A stretch of DNA of 64,000 bases from NCBI RefSeq assembly GCF_020035535.1, contig NZ_CP083350.1:248001-312000 (forward strand), given 5' to 3'. Source of the stretch: Ensifer adhaerens. GTDB taxonomy: Bacteria > Pseudomonadota > Alphaproteobacteria > Rhizobiales > Rhizobiaceae. The position numbers were made by a program, and so were the translations under genes. Below the pieces are notes generated by a model. It ran no database searches and was not told the DNA's origin. It worked only from the letters and a program-made list of their open reading frames with translations. Positions within the stretch are counted from its first letter, which is position 1; each line of letters begins with the position of its first letter. Shown in pieces: positions 45,462 to 54,469 of the stretch.

Positions 45462-46046
45462 ATGGAAACGACTTTCTCTCCAGTGCTGACCGTTTGCGGT
45501 ATCGAGGAACTCCCGGGTCAGAGCAGCCGAAACGTGACCCATGTTCTGTCGATCGTCGACCCGGAACTCCCGGAACTGGACGCTTTCGGAGCCTACGGCC
45601 AGCACCACCGCACGACGCTTCGCTTCCACGACATCATTACGGCGGCGCCGAACCGGGTCATGCCCCATCCGGATCACGTTGAAGCCGTCCTTCGCTTCGG
45701 CACGGATTTCCTGATGCGGCAAGATCGGGACGCCGCGAGCCATGTCCTGGTTCATTGCCATATGGGCGTGTCGCGCTCGACGGCAGCCATGCTGACCCTG
45801 ATGGCGCAGGCAAACCCCGACGAAGCCGGCGAAAGCCTCTTTACCCGCCTCGCCGCCATCCGCCCGCAAGCCTGGCCGAATTCCCATATGATTGCCTTTG
45901 CCGACGAACAACTCGGCCGTCGGGGAGACCTTAATGCAGCGCTTGGCCGTCATTACGGTCGTCAGATCAAGAGCCGACCCGAGTACACCGAGTGGATGAC
46001 GACACTCGGCCGCGAGGCGGAACTGCAAATGGCCGTCCACGACTGA
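45462..46046 (+). CDS. Tyrosine-phosphatase-like protein (HCxxGxxR)
   Basis: A 194-residue protein with the Cys-phosphatase P-loop VHCHMGVSRST near residue 100, and a preceding Asp-containing region that fits dual-specificity/tyrosine phosphatases. Rhizobial relatives are usually annotated as protein tyrosine phosphatases, yet such enzymes can also act on phosphoinositides or other phospho-compounds. It lies 22 bp after the RpiR gene with AAGGA before ATG 45462, so it is likely part of the same operon and could be a second phosphate-removing enzyme. Confidence 0.75.
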   Translation: METTFSPVLTVCGIEELPGQSSRNVTHVLSIVDPELPELDAFGAYGQHHRTTLRFHDIITAAPNRVMPHPDHVEAVLRFGTDFLMRQDRDAASHVLVHCHMGVSRSTAAMLTLMAQANPDEAGESLFTRLAAIRPQAWPNSHMIAFADEQLGRRGDLNAALGRHYGRQIKSRPEYTEWMTTLGREAELQMAVHD

Positions 46047-46157
46047 GCGTTTGAGGCAACCCGACCCGGGTTCACCGGCGTCAAGGCCCGGCATGGATAT
46101 TAGAATTCCTTGCCGAGCGTCTGCGCTGGCGACGTCGGTGCACCTGAAGGGAACGGC

Positions 46158-46604
46158 ATGACGAGCACGCCTGACGTCGAAGAGATTTCCGCGCTGATGG
46201 TTGCAAGCTTCCACCAGCTGACCGGCAGAAGCCTGGTTGAGACTCCGGCGGATAGCGGATGGCTCTATCAATCCGCTCCGTTTGCCTTGCTCGCACATGA
46301 CCGATCCGAAGACCCGCGCTTCGTTTACGCGAACAGGACGGCCCAGGCCTGTTTCGGATATGCCTGGGAAGAGTTCATCGGGATGCCGTCACGCCTTTCT
46401 GCCGAGGCTCCGGACCGGGAGGAAAGGCAGCGCCTTCTGGACGCCGTCTCCGCCAGGGGTTTCATCGACAACTACCGCGGCGTTCGGATTGCGAAATCCG
46501 GGCGCCGATTCTGGATCGAAGAGGCGACCGTGTGGCAGCTTGTTCGCTCCGACGGTGTCCGCGTCGGCCAAGCCGCCGTCTTCCACACCTGGAAGGACCT
46601 GTAA
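46158..46604 (+). CDS. MEKHLA domain protein
   Basis: A 148-residue protein with the PAS-like MEKHLA fold: LYQSAPFALLAHDRSEDPRFVYANRTAQACFGYAWEEFIGMPSR, followed by the RGVRIAKSGRRFWIEEATVWQL strand region and an ending HTWKDL. These small single-domain proteins are common in alphaproteobacteria and may sense a ligand or bind a partner; function is not established. ATG 46158 follows GAAGGGA. Confidence 0.85.
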   Translation: MTSTPDVEEISALMVASFHQLTGRSLVETPADSGWLYQSAPFALLAHDRSEDPRFVYANRTAQACFGYAWEEFIGMPSRLSAEAPDREERQRLLDAVSARGFIDNYRGVRIAKSGRRFWIEEATVWQLVRSDGVRVGQAAVFHTWKDL

Positions 46605-46690
46605 TCGGCGCATTGCCGGTGGCCCGGGCACGTGAGCGGAAACGAAGCAGGCGCCAGCACCTCCGACTTCACTCGCCTTAACGGGTGTAG

Positions 46691-46725
46691 CGTTGGGGAG
46701 CCACGAGCGATCGCAGTCCCCAACG
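46691..46725. terminator. Hairpin between convergent MEKHLA and ABC ATPase genes
   Basis: CGTTGGGGA (46691-46699) pairs exactly with TCCCCAACG (46717-46725) around a 17-nt loop. It is centred in the 126-bp gap between two convergent stop codons, so it can end transcription from both sides; no strong U-tract is present. Confidence 0.55.
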
Positions 46726-46730
46726 TCGCT

Positions 46731-47474
46731 TCAATGCTTCAGAATTTGACTGAGAAATAACTTCGTCCGCTCGTGCTTCGGATTGGTGAAGAACTCGTCG
46801 GGGTTTGCTTCTTCGACGATCTGTCCGGAGTTCATGAAGATCACGCGATCGGCAACGGCCCGGGCAAAGCCCATCTCGTGCGTGACGCAGACCATCGTCA
46901 TGCCGTCCTTCGCCAGGCTTGTCATCGTCTCAAGGACCTCGGAAACCATTTCCGGATCGAGTGCGGAGGTCGGCTCGTCAAACAGCATCACCGCCGGCTG
47001 CATGCAGAGCGAGCGCGCGATCGCGACGCGCTGCTGTTGGCCGCCGGAAAGCTGGACGGGAAACTTGTTGGCCTGTTCCGGGATTCGTACGCGCTCCAGG
47101 AATGTGAGCGCGCGTGCCCGTGCCTCTGCTTCCGACACGCCGTTGATCCACATCGGTCCGACCATGCAGTTCATCAGCACGGTCATGTGCGGAAACAGAT
47201 TGAAATGCTGAAATACCATGCCAACATTGCGCCGCACGTCCGAGACATTGCGCATCTTGGTATGCAGGTTGATGCCGTTGACGACGATCTCGCCTTCCTG
47301 GTGTGCTTCCAGACGGTTGAAGCAGCGGATCAAGGTGGATTTGCCGGACCCGGACGGGCCGCAAATGACGATGCGCTCGCCTTTGCGGACCCTAAGGTTG
47401 ATATCCGTCAGCACCTGGAAGGCGCCGTACCATTTGGAAACGTTCCTGGCGTCGATGATGGTCTCAGCACTCAT
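46731..47474 (-). CDS. Polar amino acid ABC transporter ATPase, GlnQ-like
   Basis: A 247-residue ATPase of the GlnQ/HisP type with Walker [11 protein letters not shown]-loop [11 protein letters not shown], signature LSGGQQQR and Walker [15 protein letters not shown]. Its start overlaps the permease stop by ATGA on the minus strand. It drives the importer encoded just upstream and is the last gene of a long catabolic operon. Confidence 0.92.
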   Translation of the reverse strand: MSAETIIDARNVSKWYGAFQVLTDINLRVRKGERIVICGPSGSGKSTLIRCFNRLEAHQEGEIVVNGINLHTKMRNVSDVRRNVGMVFQHFNLFPHMTVLMNCMVGPMWINGVSEAEARARALTFLERVRIPEQANKFPVQLSGGQQQRVAIARSLCMQPAVMLFDEPTSALDPEMVSEVLETMTSLAKDGMTMVCVTHEMGFARAVADRVIFMNSGQIVEEANPDEFFTNPKHERTKLFLSQILKH

Positions 47475-48445
47475 CTGACCTTGCTCCTGGCATAGTGACG
47501 TTCGATGCGGGACTGGATCAGCTCGAGAACGATGGACATCGCCCAGTAGAGCATGGCGGCGGATATGAGCATTTCCATATGCTGGAAGGTCTTCTGGCCA
47601 AGTGTGCGGGCGAGAAACATGAGTTCCCAGACACCGATGACGGAGACCAGCGAGCTATCCTTCAGCATGGAGATGAACTGGTTTCCGGTCGGCGGGATGA
47701 TCACCGGCAGCGCCTGAGGCAGGATGACCTTGCGCATCGTCAGCCCGAAGCCGAAGCCGATGGAGCGCGACGCCTCCCACTGGCCGCGGTCGATGCTCTG
47801 AATGCCGGAGCGGAAGATCTCCGTCATGTATGCGCCGTAGCAGAGCGAAAGTGCCAGAATGCCGGCCGGCACCGCGTCGATGATGAAGCCGAGTTGCGGC
47901 AGGCCGAGATAGATCAGGTAAACCTGCATCAGGAGCGGCAGACCGCGAAAGAACGACGTGTAGAAGCTGGCGATCGCATAGGCGAAACCGTTCGTCGAGA
48001 GCTTGGCCACGGCGCCGAGGATGGCGATCGCAGATGCAATCACGATCGAGATCGCCGAGACGTAGACCGTCGTTACCAACCCCTGCGTGATGAGGAACGG
48101 CAGCTTCTCCTCGATGAAGGGCAGGCTGAGGTGGAAGGTCTGGAAGAACGCAAGGAACAGCGCCAGCAACTCGAGCCAGACGACGGCGATCTGGACCCTG
48201 AGGCTCGCAAAGCCGATGAGCACGATGTTGAGGCAGAAGAGCACTGCCACGACGAAGGCGGTCGCAAAGCGGCCGTAGAACCCACTCTCAAGCGGCTCCC
48301 CGATCACCGGACGCATCAGTTCGCCCATCGTCGTGCCGGTCAGGCCGAAGGCCGTGAAGGCGATGAGGACAGCGGCGAACATGCTGGCCACGAACCACGG
48401 CTTGTGGACGAGTATTTCGGACTCGACAGTATCCGGATAAAGCAT
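47471..48445 (-). CDS. Polar amino acid ABC transporter permease with extended N-terminus
   Basis: A 324-residue permease, about 90-100 residues longer than usual. The C-terminal 210 residues are a standard His/Gln-type module ([50 protein letters not shown]). The extra N-terminal part has two to three predicted helices ([35 protein letters not shown]). Only one permease gene is present, so it probably forms a homodimer. Confidence 0.9.
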   Translation of the reverse strand: MLYPDTVESEILVHKPWFVASMFAAVLIAFTAFGLTGTTMGELMRPVIGEPLESGFYGRFATAFVVAVLFCLNIVLIGFASLRVQIAVVWLELLALFLAFFQTFHLSLPFIEEKLPFLITQGLVTTVYVSAISIVIASAIAILGAVAKLSTNGFAYAIASFYTSFFRGLPLLMQVYLIYLGLPQLGFIIDAVPAGILALSLCYGAYMTEIFRSGIQSIDRGQWEASRSIGFGFGLTMRKVILPQALPVIIPPTGNQFISMLKDSSLVSVIGVWELMFLARTLGQKTFQHMEMLISAAMLYWAMSIVLELIQSRIERHYARSKVR

Positions 48446-48503
48446 CTTTGGTCCCTTTGGACAACGTGCGGTCCGGTTGCCCGGACCGCCAGATGTGGCT
48501 GCC

Positions 48504-49334
48504 TTACTTCACGACGGTGTAGTCGACGCCGTACCACTTCTCGGAAAGCTTGCTCAGTGTGCCGTCGCTCTGCATTGCCTTGATCGCTTCGGCGATCTTG
48601 TCATTCAGTTCCTTGTCGCCGCGTTCGATGGCGACGGCGAGCGGCTCGTAAAAGACGGGGTCGCCAACCTGCTTGATCGGATATCCGGCCTTGATTGCGT
48701 CGCGAATGCTGGGCAGTGACGACACGACTGCGTCGAGGCGCACGCCGTCACCGAGGCGCAAATCATCGAACGCGGTCGTCGAGTTGGCGTAGGATTTCAC
48801 CTCCTTCGGCTTGAAGGTGTATTCGAAGGCAGGCGCGCCGGCGGCATCGAGTGTCAGATCCTGTTTGGCATAGGCTTCGAAGGTGGACGTCGCCGTCGCA
48901 CCGACAACCTTGCCGTCCAGATCGATCAAGCCGACGACAGGGCTATCCTTGTGCACGGCCACAGCGGCCGGGGTGTAATAGTACACCGCGGGGAAATCGA
49001 AGACCTTGGCGCGTTCCTTTGTTGGCGTCATCGAGCCGACATGCATGTCCCAGCGCCCCTGCCAGTTGCCGGCGGTGATGATGTCCCAACCGGGCGTGAC
49101 GAACTCGACACCCACACCCAGCCGCTTGGCGAGTTCCTTGGCGACATCGACATCGAAGCCGTCCATCTCGTTGTTCTCGTTCATGAAGGATTGCGGCGCC
49201 CAGTTGGCGTCGGTCGCTACCTTCAGGGTCTTTGCGTCGAGCACGTGGTCGAGCACGGCACCGGCATGAGCCGGAACGGTTGCGAGCGACAGGGCTAGCG
49301 ATGCGGCCGCGGTGAGTTTTGAGAATGTGTTCAT
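48504..49334 (-). CDS. Polar amino acid-type ABC substrate-binding protein
   Basis: A 276-residue periplasmic family 3 binding protein. The signal peptide TAAASLALSLATVPAHAG precedes TDANWAPQSFMNENNEMDGFDVDVAKELAKRLGV and MHVGSMTPTKERAKVFDF. The start at 49334 follows AAGGGAA. It lies 138 bp below the catabolic genes and 58 bp above the permease. The ligand should be an amino acid-like or other small polar nitrogen compound that the flavin enzymes degrade. Confidence 0.9.
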   Translation of the reverse strand: MNTFSKLTAAASLALSLATVPAHAGAVLDHVLDAKTLKVATDANWAPQSFMNENNEMDGFDVDVAKELAKRLGVGVEFVTPGWDIITAGNWQGRWDMHVGSMTPTKERAKVFDFPAVYYYTPAAVAVHKDSPVVGLIDLDGKVVGATATSTFEAYAKQDLTLDAAGAPAFEYTFKPKEVKSYANSTTAFDDLRLGDGVRLDAVVSSLPSIRDAIKAGYPIKQVGDPVFYEPLAVAIERGDKELNDKIAEAIKAMQSDGTLSKLSEKWYGVDYTVVK

Positions 49335-49472
49335 GCTGTCGTTCCCTTTATCGTTCTGTTTTTGACAGGGTCCTCTTCCTGCCAACGGGTTGATCTTGAG
49401 TTCTGAGGCCGCCATCCGTCTTCCGGTGATCCGAGGTAGCGCGGGGCCGCCCTTTCCTAAAAACAGTGGAAG

Positions 49473-49862
49473 TCAGCGCTCTCCTTTCTCGGCCATCTCA
49501 TCGCGGACGCTGCGCGCCACCCGGAAGGCCTCGACGCCTGCGGGAATGCCGCAGTAAACCGCGATCTGGACGAGTGCCGCGCGAAGCTCCTCATCGGTCA
49601 GGCCATTGCGGATCGCCCCGCGATAATGGATGGCGAACTCGTGCATGCGGTTCAGCGCCGCGAGCATTCCGAGGTTGAGCAGGCTGCGGCTCTTCAGATC
49701 GAGGCCTTCGTCCGTCCAGACGGTGCCCCAGCAATATTCGTTCAACAGATCCTGGAAGGGACGCGAGAAGGCATCGCTATTGCCGATCGCCCGGTCGACA
49801 TAGGCATCGCCAAGCACCTGGCGTCGGACGGCCTCCCCCCTTGCCCGAAGTGCCTCATCCAT
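49473..49862 (-). CDS. Carboxymuconolactone decarboxylase family protein
   Basis: A 129-residue protein similar to PcaC (4-carboxymuconolactone decarboxylase), with DLKSRSLLNLGMLAALNR and RNGLTDEELRAALVQIAVYCGIPAGVEAF. It lacks the CxxC of AhpD-type members, so a decarboxylase or lactone-acting role is more likely than a peroxidase role. Its 5' end overlaps the hydrolase gene by 8 bp. No other protocatechuate genes are present, so its substrate is not carboxymuconolactone by context. Confidence 0.82.
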   Translation of the reverse strand: MDEALRARGEAVRRQVLGDAYVDRAIGNSDAFSRPFQDLLNEYCWGTVWTDEGLDLKSRSLLNLGMLAALNRMHEFAIHYRGAIRNGLTDEELRAALVQIAVYCGIPAGVEAFRVARSVRDEMAEKGER

Positions 49863-50664
49863 CGACCGTCTCCCCCTGGCTCATGAACTCGCCCATCAGC
49901 GTCGCCACGACGTCGGGCGCCTCGATGAGGATGGAATGGCGCAGGCCTGGCAGGATGCGAAGCTCGGACCCGGGAATGCGCTCGTGCATGTAGCGCGCCA
50001 TGCGCGGGTTGGAGCCGGCATCGTCTTCGCCGGTAGTGATCAGCGTCGGGCAGCGGATCTGGTCGAGAAAGCCGCCGAAATCCGTTTCCGCCAACACGCG
50101 ATAGGCGGCGGCGTAGCAGTCGGGATCGTTTTCGGCATCCCGCGCCCTTAGCCGTTCGATCACCTCCGGGTTGCTCTCCTGGAACTCTTCCGTCAGCCAG
50201 CGCGACAGCGAGGCATTGTGATGATCGGCAGGCGTTCCGGCCCTCAGCGCCGCGAGGCGATCAAGAACACGCTCCCGCTCGGCCGGCGTGCGGCCGGCGA
50301 CGGTCGACAGAAGCGCCAGCCTGCGCAGGCGGCCAAGATGGGTGAGAGCCAGACGCTGCGCGATCAGCCCGCCGAGCGAAAAGCCTGCGAGATTGAAAGT
50401 GGGAAAACCCGCAGCGTCGGCGAGGCTTAGCGTCTCGTTGACGAAGTCATCGATCTCGTAGCGACCCTTGACCCGGCTCGACCGTCCATGCCCGCGAAGG
50501 TCGAACGTCAGGATCGTGAACCGATCCTTCAGCCGTTCGACCACGCCCGACCATGCCTCGAGATAGGAGCCGACGCCGTGAATGCAGACGAGCGGTTCGC
50601 CGTCACCTTCGATGCGATAGTTGAGTGTCACCTCTCCAATGGTATGGCGCTGAGCCGCTGCCAT
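49855..50664 (-). CDS. Alpha/beta hydrolase
   Basis: A 269-residue alpha/beta-fold hydrolase resembling PcaD-type enol-lactonases and RutD-type hydrolases. The oxyanion HGVGSYLEAW segment, the nucleophile elbow GFSLGG with catalytic Ser, an Asp in TTGEDDAGSNP and a final His in GLRHSILIEAP give a complete triad. It starts 2 bp after the monooxygenase stop. It would cleave an ester, lactone or amide produced by the monooxygenase. Confidence 0.85.
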   Translation of the reverse strand: MAAAQRHTIGEVTLNYRIEGDGEPLVCIHGVGSYLEAWSGVVERLKDRFTILTFDLRGHGRSSRVKGRYEIDDFVNETLSLADAAGFPTFNLAGFSLGGLIAQRLALTHLGRLRRLALLSTVAGRTPAERERVLDRLAALRAGTPADHHNASLSRWLTEEFQESNPEVIERLRARDAENDPDCYAAAYRVLAETDFGGFLDQIRCPTLITTGEDDAGSNPRMARYMHERIPGSELRILPGLRHSILIEAPDVVATLMGEFMSQGETVDG

Positions 50665-50666
50665 GG

Positions 50667-51743
50667 TCAGGCTCCCACCGCAACGCGCTTCTGTTCCTTC
50701 TCACGCGCCGCGAAGAAGGGCATGACTTCCTTGACGAACAGCTCCAGCGTCCGCTTCTGCAGCTCGAACGGCAGATTGAAAGTCAGGCCCAGGCAATACT
50801 GATCGACGCCGGCAGCCTCGTAGACCAGCAGCTTCTCGATCGCTTCGTCCGGCGTACCGAACATCAGGTTCTTGCGGATGTTTTCGGGGTTGTAGTTGTC
50901 CTTGCCCTTGACCGCTTCGTACGGCACCGCCTCGGGAAAGCCGTTGTGCACCGTGCCGATGTTCTGCATGAGGTTTTCGAAGGCGCGACCGTAGTCCATG
51001 CTGTGCTTGACGGCGCGCTCCCAGCCGTCCGGCCGGTCGTAGACGCAGGTCCGGCGCTGCATCATGAAGCGCGGACGCGGTACTTCCGGATGGTCGGCGA
51101 CGGCCTTGCGGAACTTCTCGGCGAGGACGTGGATTTCGGCCTCCGGAGCGGAAAGCGGCGTCGACAGGATGCTCGCGCCGTTCGCGATCGCCCAGTCGAA
51201 GGTTCCCGGATCGCGCGCCGCCACCCAGATTGGCGGGTGGGGCTGCTGCAGCGGCTTCGGCACCGCGGCCGTGACCGGAAAATTCCAGTATTGCCCCTCA
51301 TGAGCATAGTCACCGGACCAGAGCTTCTTCACGGCCGGCACGATTTCCTTCATGTAGGCCACGCCCTCCTGCTGCGGCATGCCACCCGCCATGCGGTCGA
51401 ACTCGTACTGGTAGGAACCGCGCGCGATGCCGAACTCCAGGCGTCCATTGGTCAGGTGATCGCAGAGCGCCGACTCGCCGGCGAGCCGGATCGGGTTCCA
51501 ATAGGGTGCAACCAGCGTGGAGGTACCCAGCCGGATGCGATCCGTGTGCTGTGCAAGCCAAACCAGCGTCTGGAACGGATTGGGGGAAATCGTACATTCC
51601 AGGGTATGGTGCTCGGCAGTCCACAGCGTCTCGAAGCCGCCATCGTCGGCAAGCCGCGCAAGTCGCAGCAGGTTGCTCTTCACCTGCTCCATCGGAATAT
51701 CGGGGGAGAAGCGTTCCATTGTGAGGGAGACCGCGAACTTCAT
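50667..51743 (-). CDS. LLM-class flavin-dependent monooxygenase (luciferase-like)
   Basis: A 358-residue bacterial-luciferase-like enzyme that oxygenates its substrate using reduced FMN from a separate reductase. The family start FAVSLTMERFSP, the ETLWTAEHHTLECTISPNPFQTLVWLAQ segment, DRIRLGTSTLVAPYWNP and GRLEFGIARGSYQYEF are present. The reductase partner is probably the fusion at 53294-54289 of the same operon. Members open rings, desulfonate or hydroxylate diverse compounds, so the substrate is open. Confidence 0.88.
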   Translation of the reverse strand: MKFAVSLTMERFSPDIPMEQVKSNLLRLARLADDGGFETLWTAEHHTLECTISPNPFQTLVWLAQHTDRIRLGTSTLVAPYWNPIRLAGESALCDHLTNGRLEFGIARGSYQYEFDRMAGGMPQQEGVAYMKEIVPAVKKLWSGDYAHEGQYWNFPVTAAVPKPLQQPHPPIWVAARDPGTFDWAIANGASILSTPLSAPEAEIHVLAEKFRKAVADHPEVPRPRFMMQRRTCVYDRPDGWERAVKHSMDYGRAFENLMQNIGTVHNGFPEAVPYEAVKGKDNYNPENIRKNLMFGTPDEAIEKLLVYEAAGVDQYCLGLTFNLPFELQKRTLELFVKEVMPFFAAREKEQKRVAVGA

Positions 51744-51777
51744 GTTTTCTGCCTTTCCTGTTCCCGTGCTTTTGCTG

Positions 51778-53292
51778 TCATTTCAGGCGGATGACGAAGG
51801 GGTCCTGCATCGCGCCGGAGTAGTCGACGATGACGTTCTTCAATCGTGAGAACTCGTGCATGACCTCGAAGCCGCCGCGCCGGCCGTATCCGCTTTCCTT
51901 GAAGCCACCATTGGCGGACATGAAGGAGGCGGAGCGGTAGGTGTTGATCCAGACTGTCCCGGCATCGATGCGGTTGGCGAACCGCAGCGCCCGATCGATG
52001 TCCTTTGTCCAGATGCCCGAGGCAAGGCCGTAGCGCGTGTCGTTGGCGAGCCCGATCATCTCTTCTTCTTCGCGGAACGGCATGACGCCGACCACGGGGC
52101 CGAAGAGTTCGTCGCGCATGAAGGCCATGTCGTTTTGCGCATCGACCATCACGGTCGGTTCAAAGTACCAGCCCCCTGACGAAAGCCCGTGACCTTGCGG
52201 ACGGCTGCCGCCGGCGGCGACGCGCGCCCCTTCCTTGATGCCGGAGGCCACATAGGATTCGACTTTGGAAAGTTGATCGGCGAGCGCGAGCGGACCGACG
52301 TCGGTGTCGTCGACCGTCGGGAGGCCGACGCGGATGCGCTGCGTGCGGGCGACAAGCGCCTCGATGAAGCGATCGTAGACACGCTCCTCGACGAAGCAGC
52401 GTGAACCCGCGACGCAGGTCTGGCCGGCTGCTGCGAAGACGCCCGAGACGACGCCGTTGACCGCATGTTCGATATCGACATCGCCGAAGACCACGTGAGG
52501 CGACTTGCCTCCAAGCTCCATCGAGCAGGGAACAAGGTTTTGCGCTGCGTTTCCTGCAATGCGCCGGCCGGTAGCCGTGCTGCCTGTGAAGACGTATTTC
52601 GCAACGCCGGGATGACGTGTCAGCGCCTCACCGGCACTCTGGCCCGTACCCGTTACCACATTGACGACGCCGGCGGGAAAGCCCGCCTCGTGGATCAGCT
52701 CCGCAAGCGCCAGCGTCGACGCGGTCGCGTGTTCCGAGGGCTTGATGACGACCGTATTGCCGATCGCCAGGCAAGGCGCCAGCGTGCCGGTCAGAAGCAT
52801 CAACGGCGAATTCCACGGCGTGATCATGCCGACGACGCCCAAGGGTTCGCGCAGGTTGAAGTTCAGCGTATCGAGACGATTGATCGGGATCGTCTCGCCC
52901 TGCAGCTTGTCTGCCATGCCCGCGAAATAGTGGTAGCTGTCGGGCATGGAGCGCATTTGCGCCCGAGTTTCCTTCAGCAGCTTGCCATTGTCGCGCGTCT
53001 CTATTTCCGCGAGCGTATCGGCGTTGGCGCGAACGAGTTCGGCAAGACGGCGCATCAGCGCGCCGCGATCGGTCTGCGTCATGCGGCGCCAGGCCGGATC
53101 GCGGAAGGCAGCGGCGGCAGCAGTGACGGCAGCCCCGACATCGTCCGCATCCGCTTCGGCAAAATGGTACCAGGGCTTACCCGTCGTCGGGTCGAAACTG
53201 GCGATGTAGTTGCCGCTCTTTGGTGCCACGAATTGCCCGCCGATGAACAGCAGCTGACGTGAACCTTCGATGGAACTGACCGTCGTCTTCAT
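51778..53292 (-). CDS. Aldehyde dehydrogenase (NAD(P)+)
   Basis: A 504-residue aldehyde dehydrogenase. The cofactor site ITPWNSPL, the conserved Glu in MELGGKSP, and the catalytic Cys in AAGQTCVAGSR are intact, with PVVGVMPF and a C-terminus typical of the betaine/aminobutyraldehyde-type subgroup. It stops 34 bp before the monooxygenase start and begins 1 bp after the flavin reductase stop, so all are co-translated. It would oxidise the aldehyde released after ring opening or hydrolysis. Confidence 0.9.
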   Translation of the reverse strand: MKTTVSSIEGSRQLLFIGGQFVAPKSGNYIASFDPTTGKPWYHFAEADADDVGAAVTAAAAAFRDPAWRRMTQTDRGALMRRLAELVRANADTLAEIETRDNGKLLKETRAQMRSMPDSYHYFAGMADKLQGETIPINRLDTLNFNLREPLGVVGMITPWNSPLMLLTGTLAPCLAIGNTVVIKPSEHATASTLALAELIHEAGFPAGVVNVVTGTGQSAGEALTRHPGVAKYVFTGSTATGRRIAGNAAQNLVPCSMELGGKSPHVVFGDVDIEHAVNGVVSGVFAAAGQTCVAGSRCFVEERVYDRFIEALVARTQRIRVGLPTVDDTDVGPLALADQLSKVESYVASGIKEGARVAAGGSRPQGHGLSSGGWYFEPTVMVDAQNDMAFMRDELFGPVVGVMPFREEEEMIGLANDTRYGLASGIWTKDIDRALRFANRIDAGTVWINTYRSASFMSANGGFKESGYGRRGGFEVMHEFSRLKNVIVDYSGAMQDPFVIRLK

Positions 53293-53293
53293 A

Positions 53294-54289
53294 TTATTGT
53301 CCTTGGTCTGGGGAGGCCTGAAGCCAGGTGCGGGCTTCGCCGTCGATCATCGCGATACGGCCGCCGTCGTCGGAATCCATGTAGATGCCGAAGCGACCCG
53401 CCTGCCGCTCGCGCACGTAGCGGCGCAACATGGATCGCAGTTCGTGCGTCGCGATCGCTTCGTCAGGAAGATCGTCGAGTGGGAAGAAGCGCAGATCGGA
53501 TGGCAGGCTCGCGCCGGCGCCGCCCTTGCCCGCCAGCCGGGCGCGATAGACAAGGTAGCCCGGGTCGCTGTCGGCAACATCGAAAACCGAGTAGAGAAAG
53601 GTCTCGTCCGGGACGAGGCTGAGCGCGTCGCCACCATCGATGACGAGCTGGCTGTCCGCCTTGCGACGCCGTGCTGACGGCAGAACCCAGCCGCCCTTGC
53701 CATCCGAGCGCAGGAGCAGGCCGTCACCGGCCTCGATCAGATAGCCGATGATCATTCCATGCGACGCAAGCCAACCGCTCGGCAGCGGGTCTTTCACACT
53801 GGCATAGCGGCCGCGGCAGAAGCCGAGCGGTGCGGTGGGGCTGGTGCCGAATGCCCGGACCTGACCGATCAGGATCGCATGATCGCCGGCGTCCACGGTG
53901 TTGAAAGTCGTGCAGTCGAACCAGGTCAGGCTGTCGGTCAGGACCGGCGCGCCCGTGTGAATATGGTCATGCGTCACCGACTGGAACTTGTCGGGGGATT
54001 TCGAGGCAAAGTTTCCGGAGACGTCGACCTGCCCTTCATGGAGGATATTGACCGCAAAACATCCCGCATTGGTGAAGGCAGGATAGCTCGACGCGGATTT
54101 CGCGACGCAGACCAGCAGCAGCGGCGGATCGAGCGAAACCGACGTGAAGGAATTAGCCGTCATTCCACGCGGTGTGCCGTCTTCGTCGCGGGTGGTGATG
54201 ACCGTGACACCTGTCACGAACGTGCCGAAGGCGCGACGAAGCGCAATCGGATCAATCGGCACGTCCGTCGATGCTGTTGTCTCAACCAT
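53294..54289 (-). CDS. Flavin reductase fused to a Nudix-like domain
   Basis: A 331-residue two-part protein. Residues about 15-170 form a flavin reductase-like FMN-binding domain (LRRAFGTFVTGVTVITTRDEDGTPRGMTANSFTSVSLDPPLLLV; GDHAILIGQV). Residues about 185-320 resemble a Nudix fold, with GGWVLPSARRRKADS and LRFFPLDDLPDEAI, but the GX5EX7REUXEEXGU Nudix box is not complete, so hydrolase activity is doubtful. The reductase should supply FMNH2 to the luciferase-like monooxygenase. It is the first enzyme gene below the regulators. Confidence 0.8.
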   Translation of the reverse strand: MVETTASTDVPIDPIALRRAFGTFVTGVTVITTRDEDGTPRGMTANSFTSVSLDPPLLLVCVAKSASSYPAFTNAGCFAVNILHEGQVDVSGNFASKSPDKFQSVTHDHIHTGAPVLTDSLTWFDCTTFNTVDAGDHAILIGQVRAFGTSPTAPLGFCRGRYASVKDPLPSGWLASHGMIIGYLIEAGDGLLLRSDGKGGWVLPSARRRKADSQLVIDGGDALSLVPDETFLYSVFDVADSDPGYLVYRARLAGKGGAGASLPSDLRFFPLDDLPDEAIATHELRSMLRRYVRERQAGRFGIYMDSDDGGRIAMIDGEARTWLQASPDQGQ

Positions 54290-54469
54290 GCGCTTCTCGC
54301 CTCCTCACCAGTAAGTTGGTTGGAGGCTAACGCCGTCATGGCGACCATGCTTCCATGGCTTCAAAGGAGAGGAGAGAGAACTTCTCCATCGATCCCGAGG
54401 AGATGATCGAAGGCCGCGAAAGCGGGTGGCGACGAAGTCGCCAGGCGGCTCTCGACCGATGACGATATG

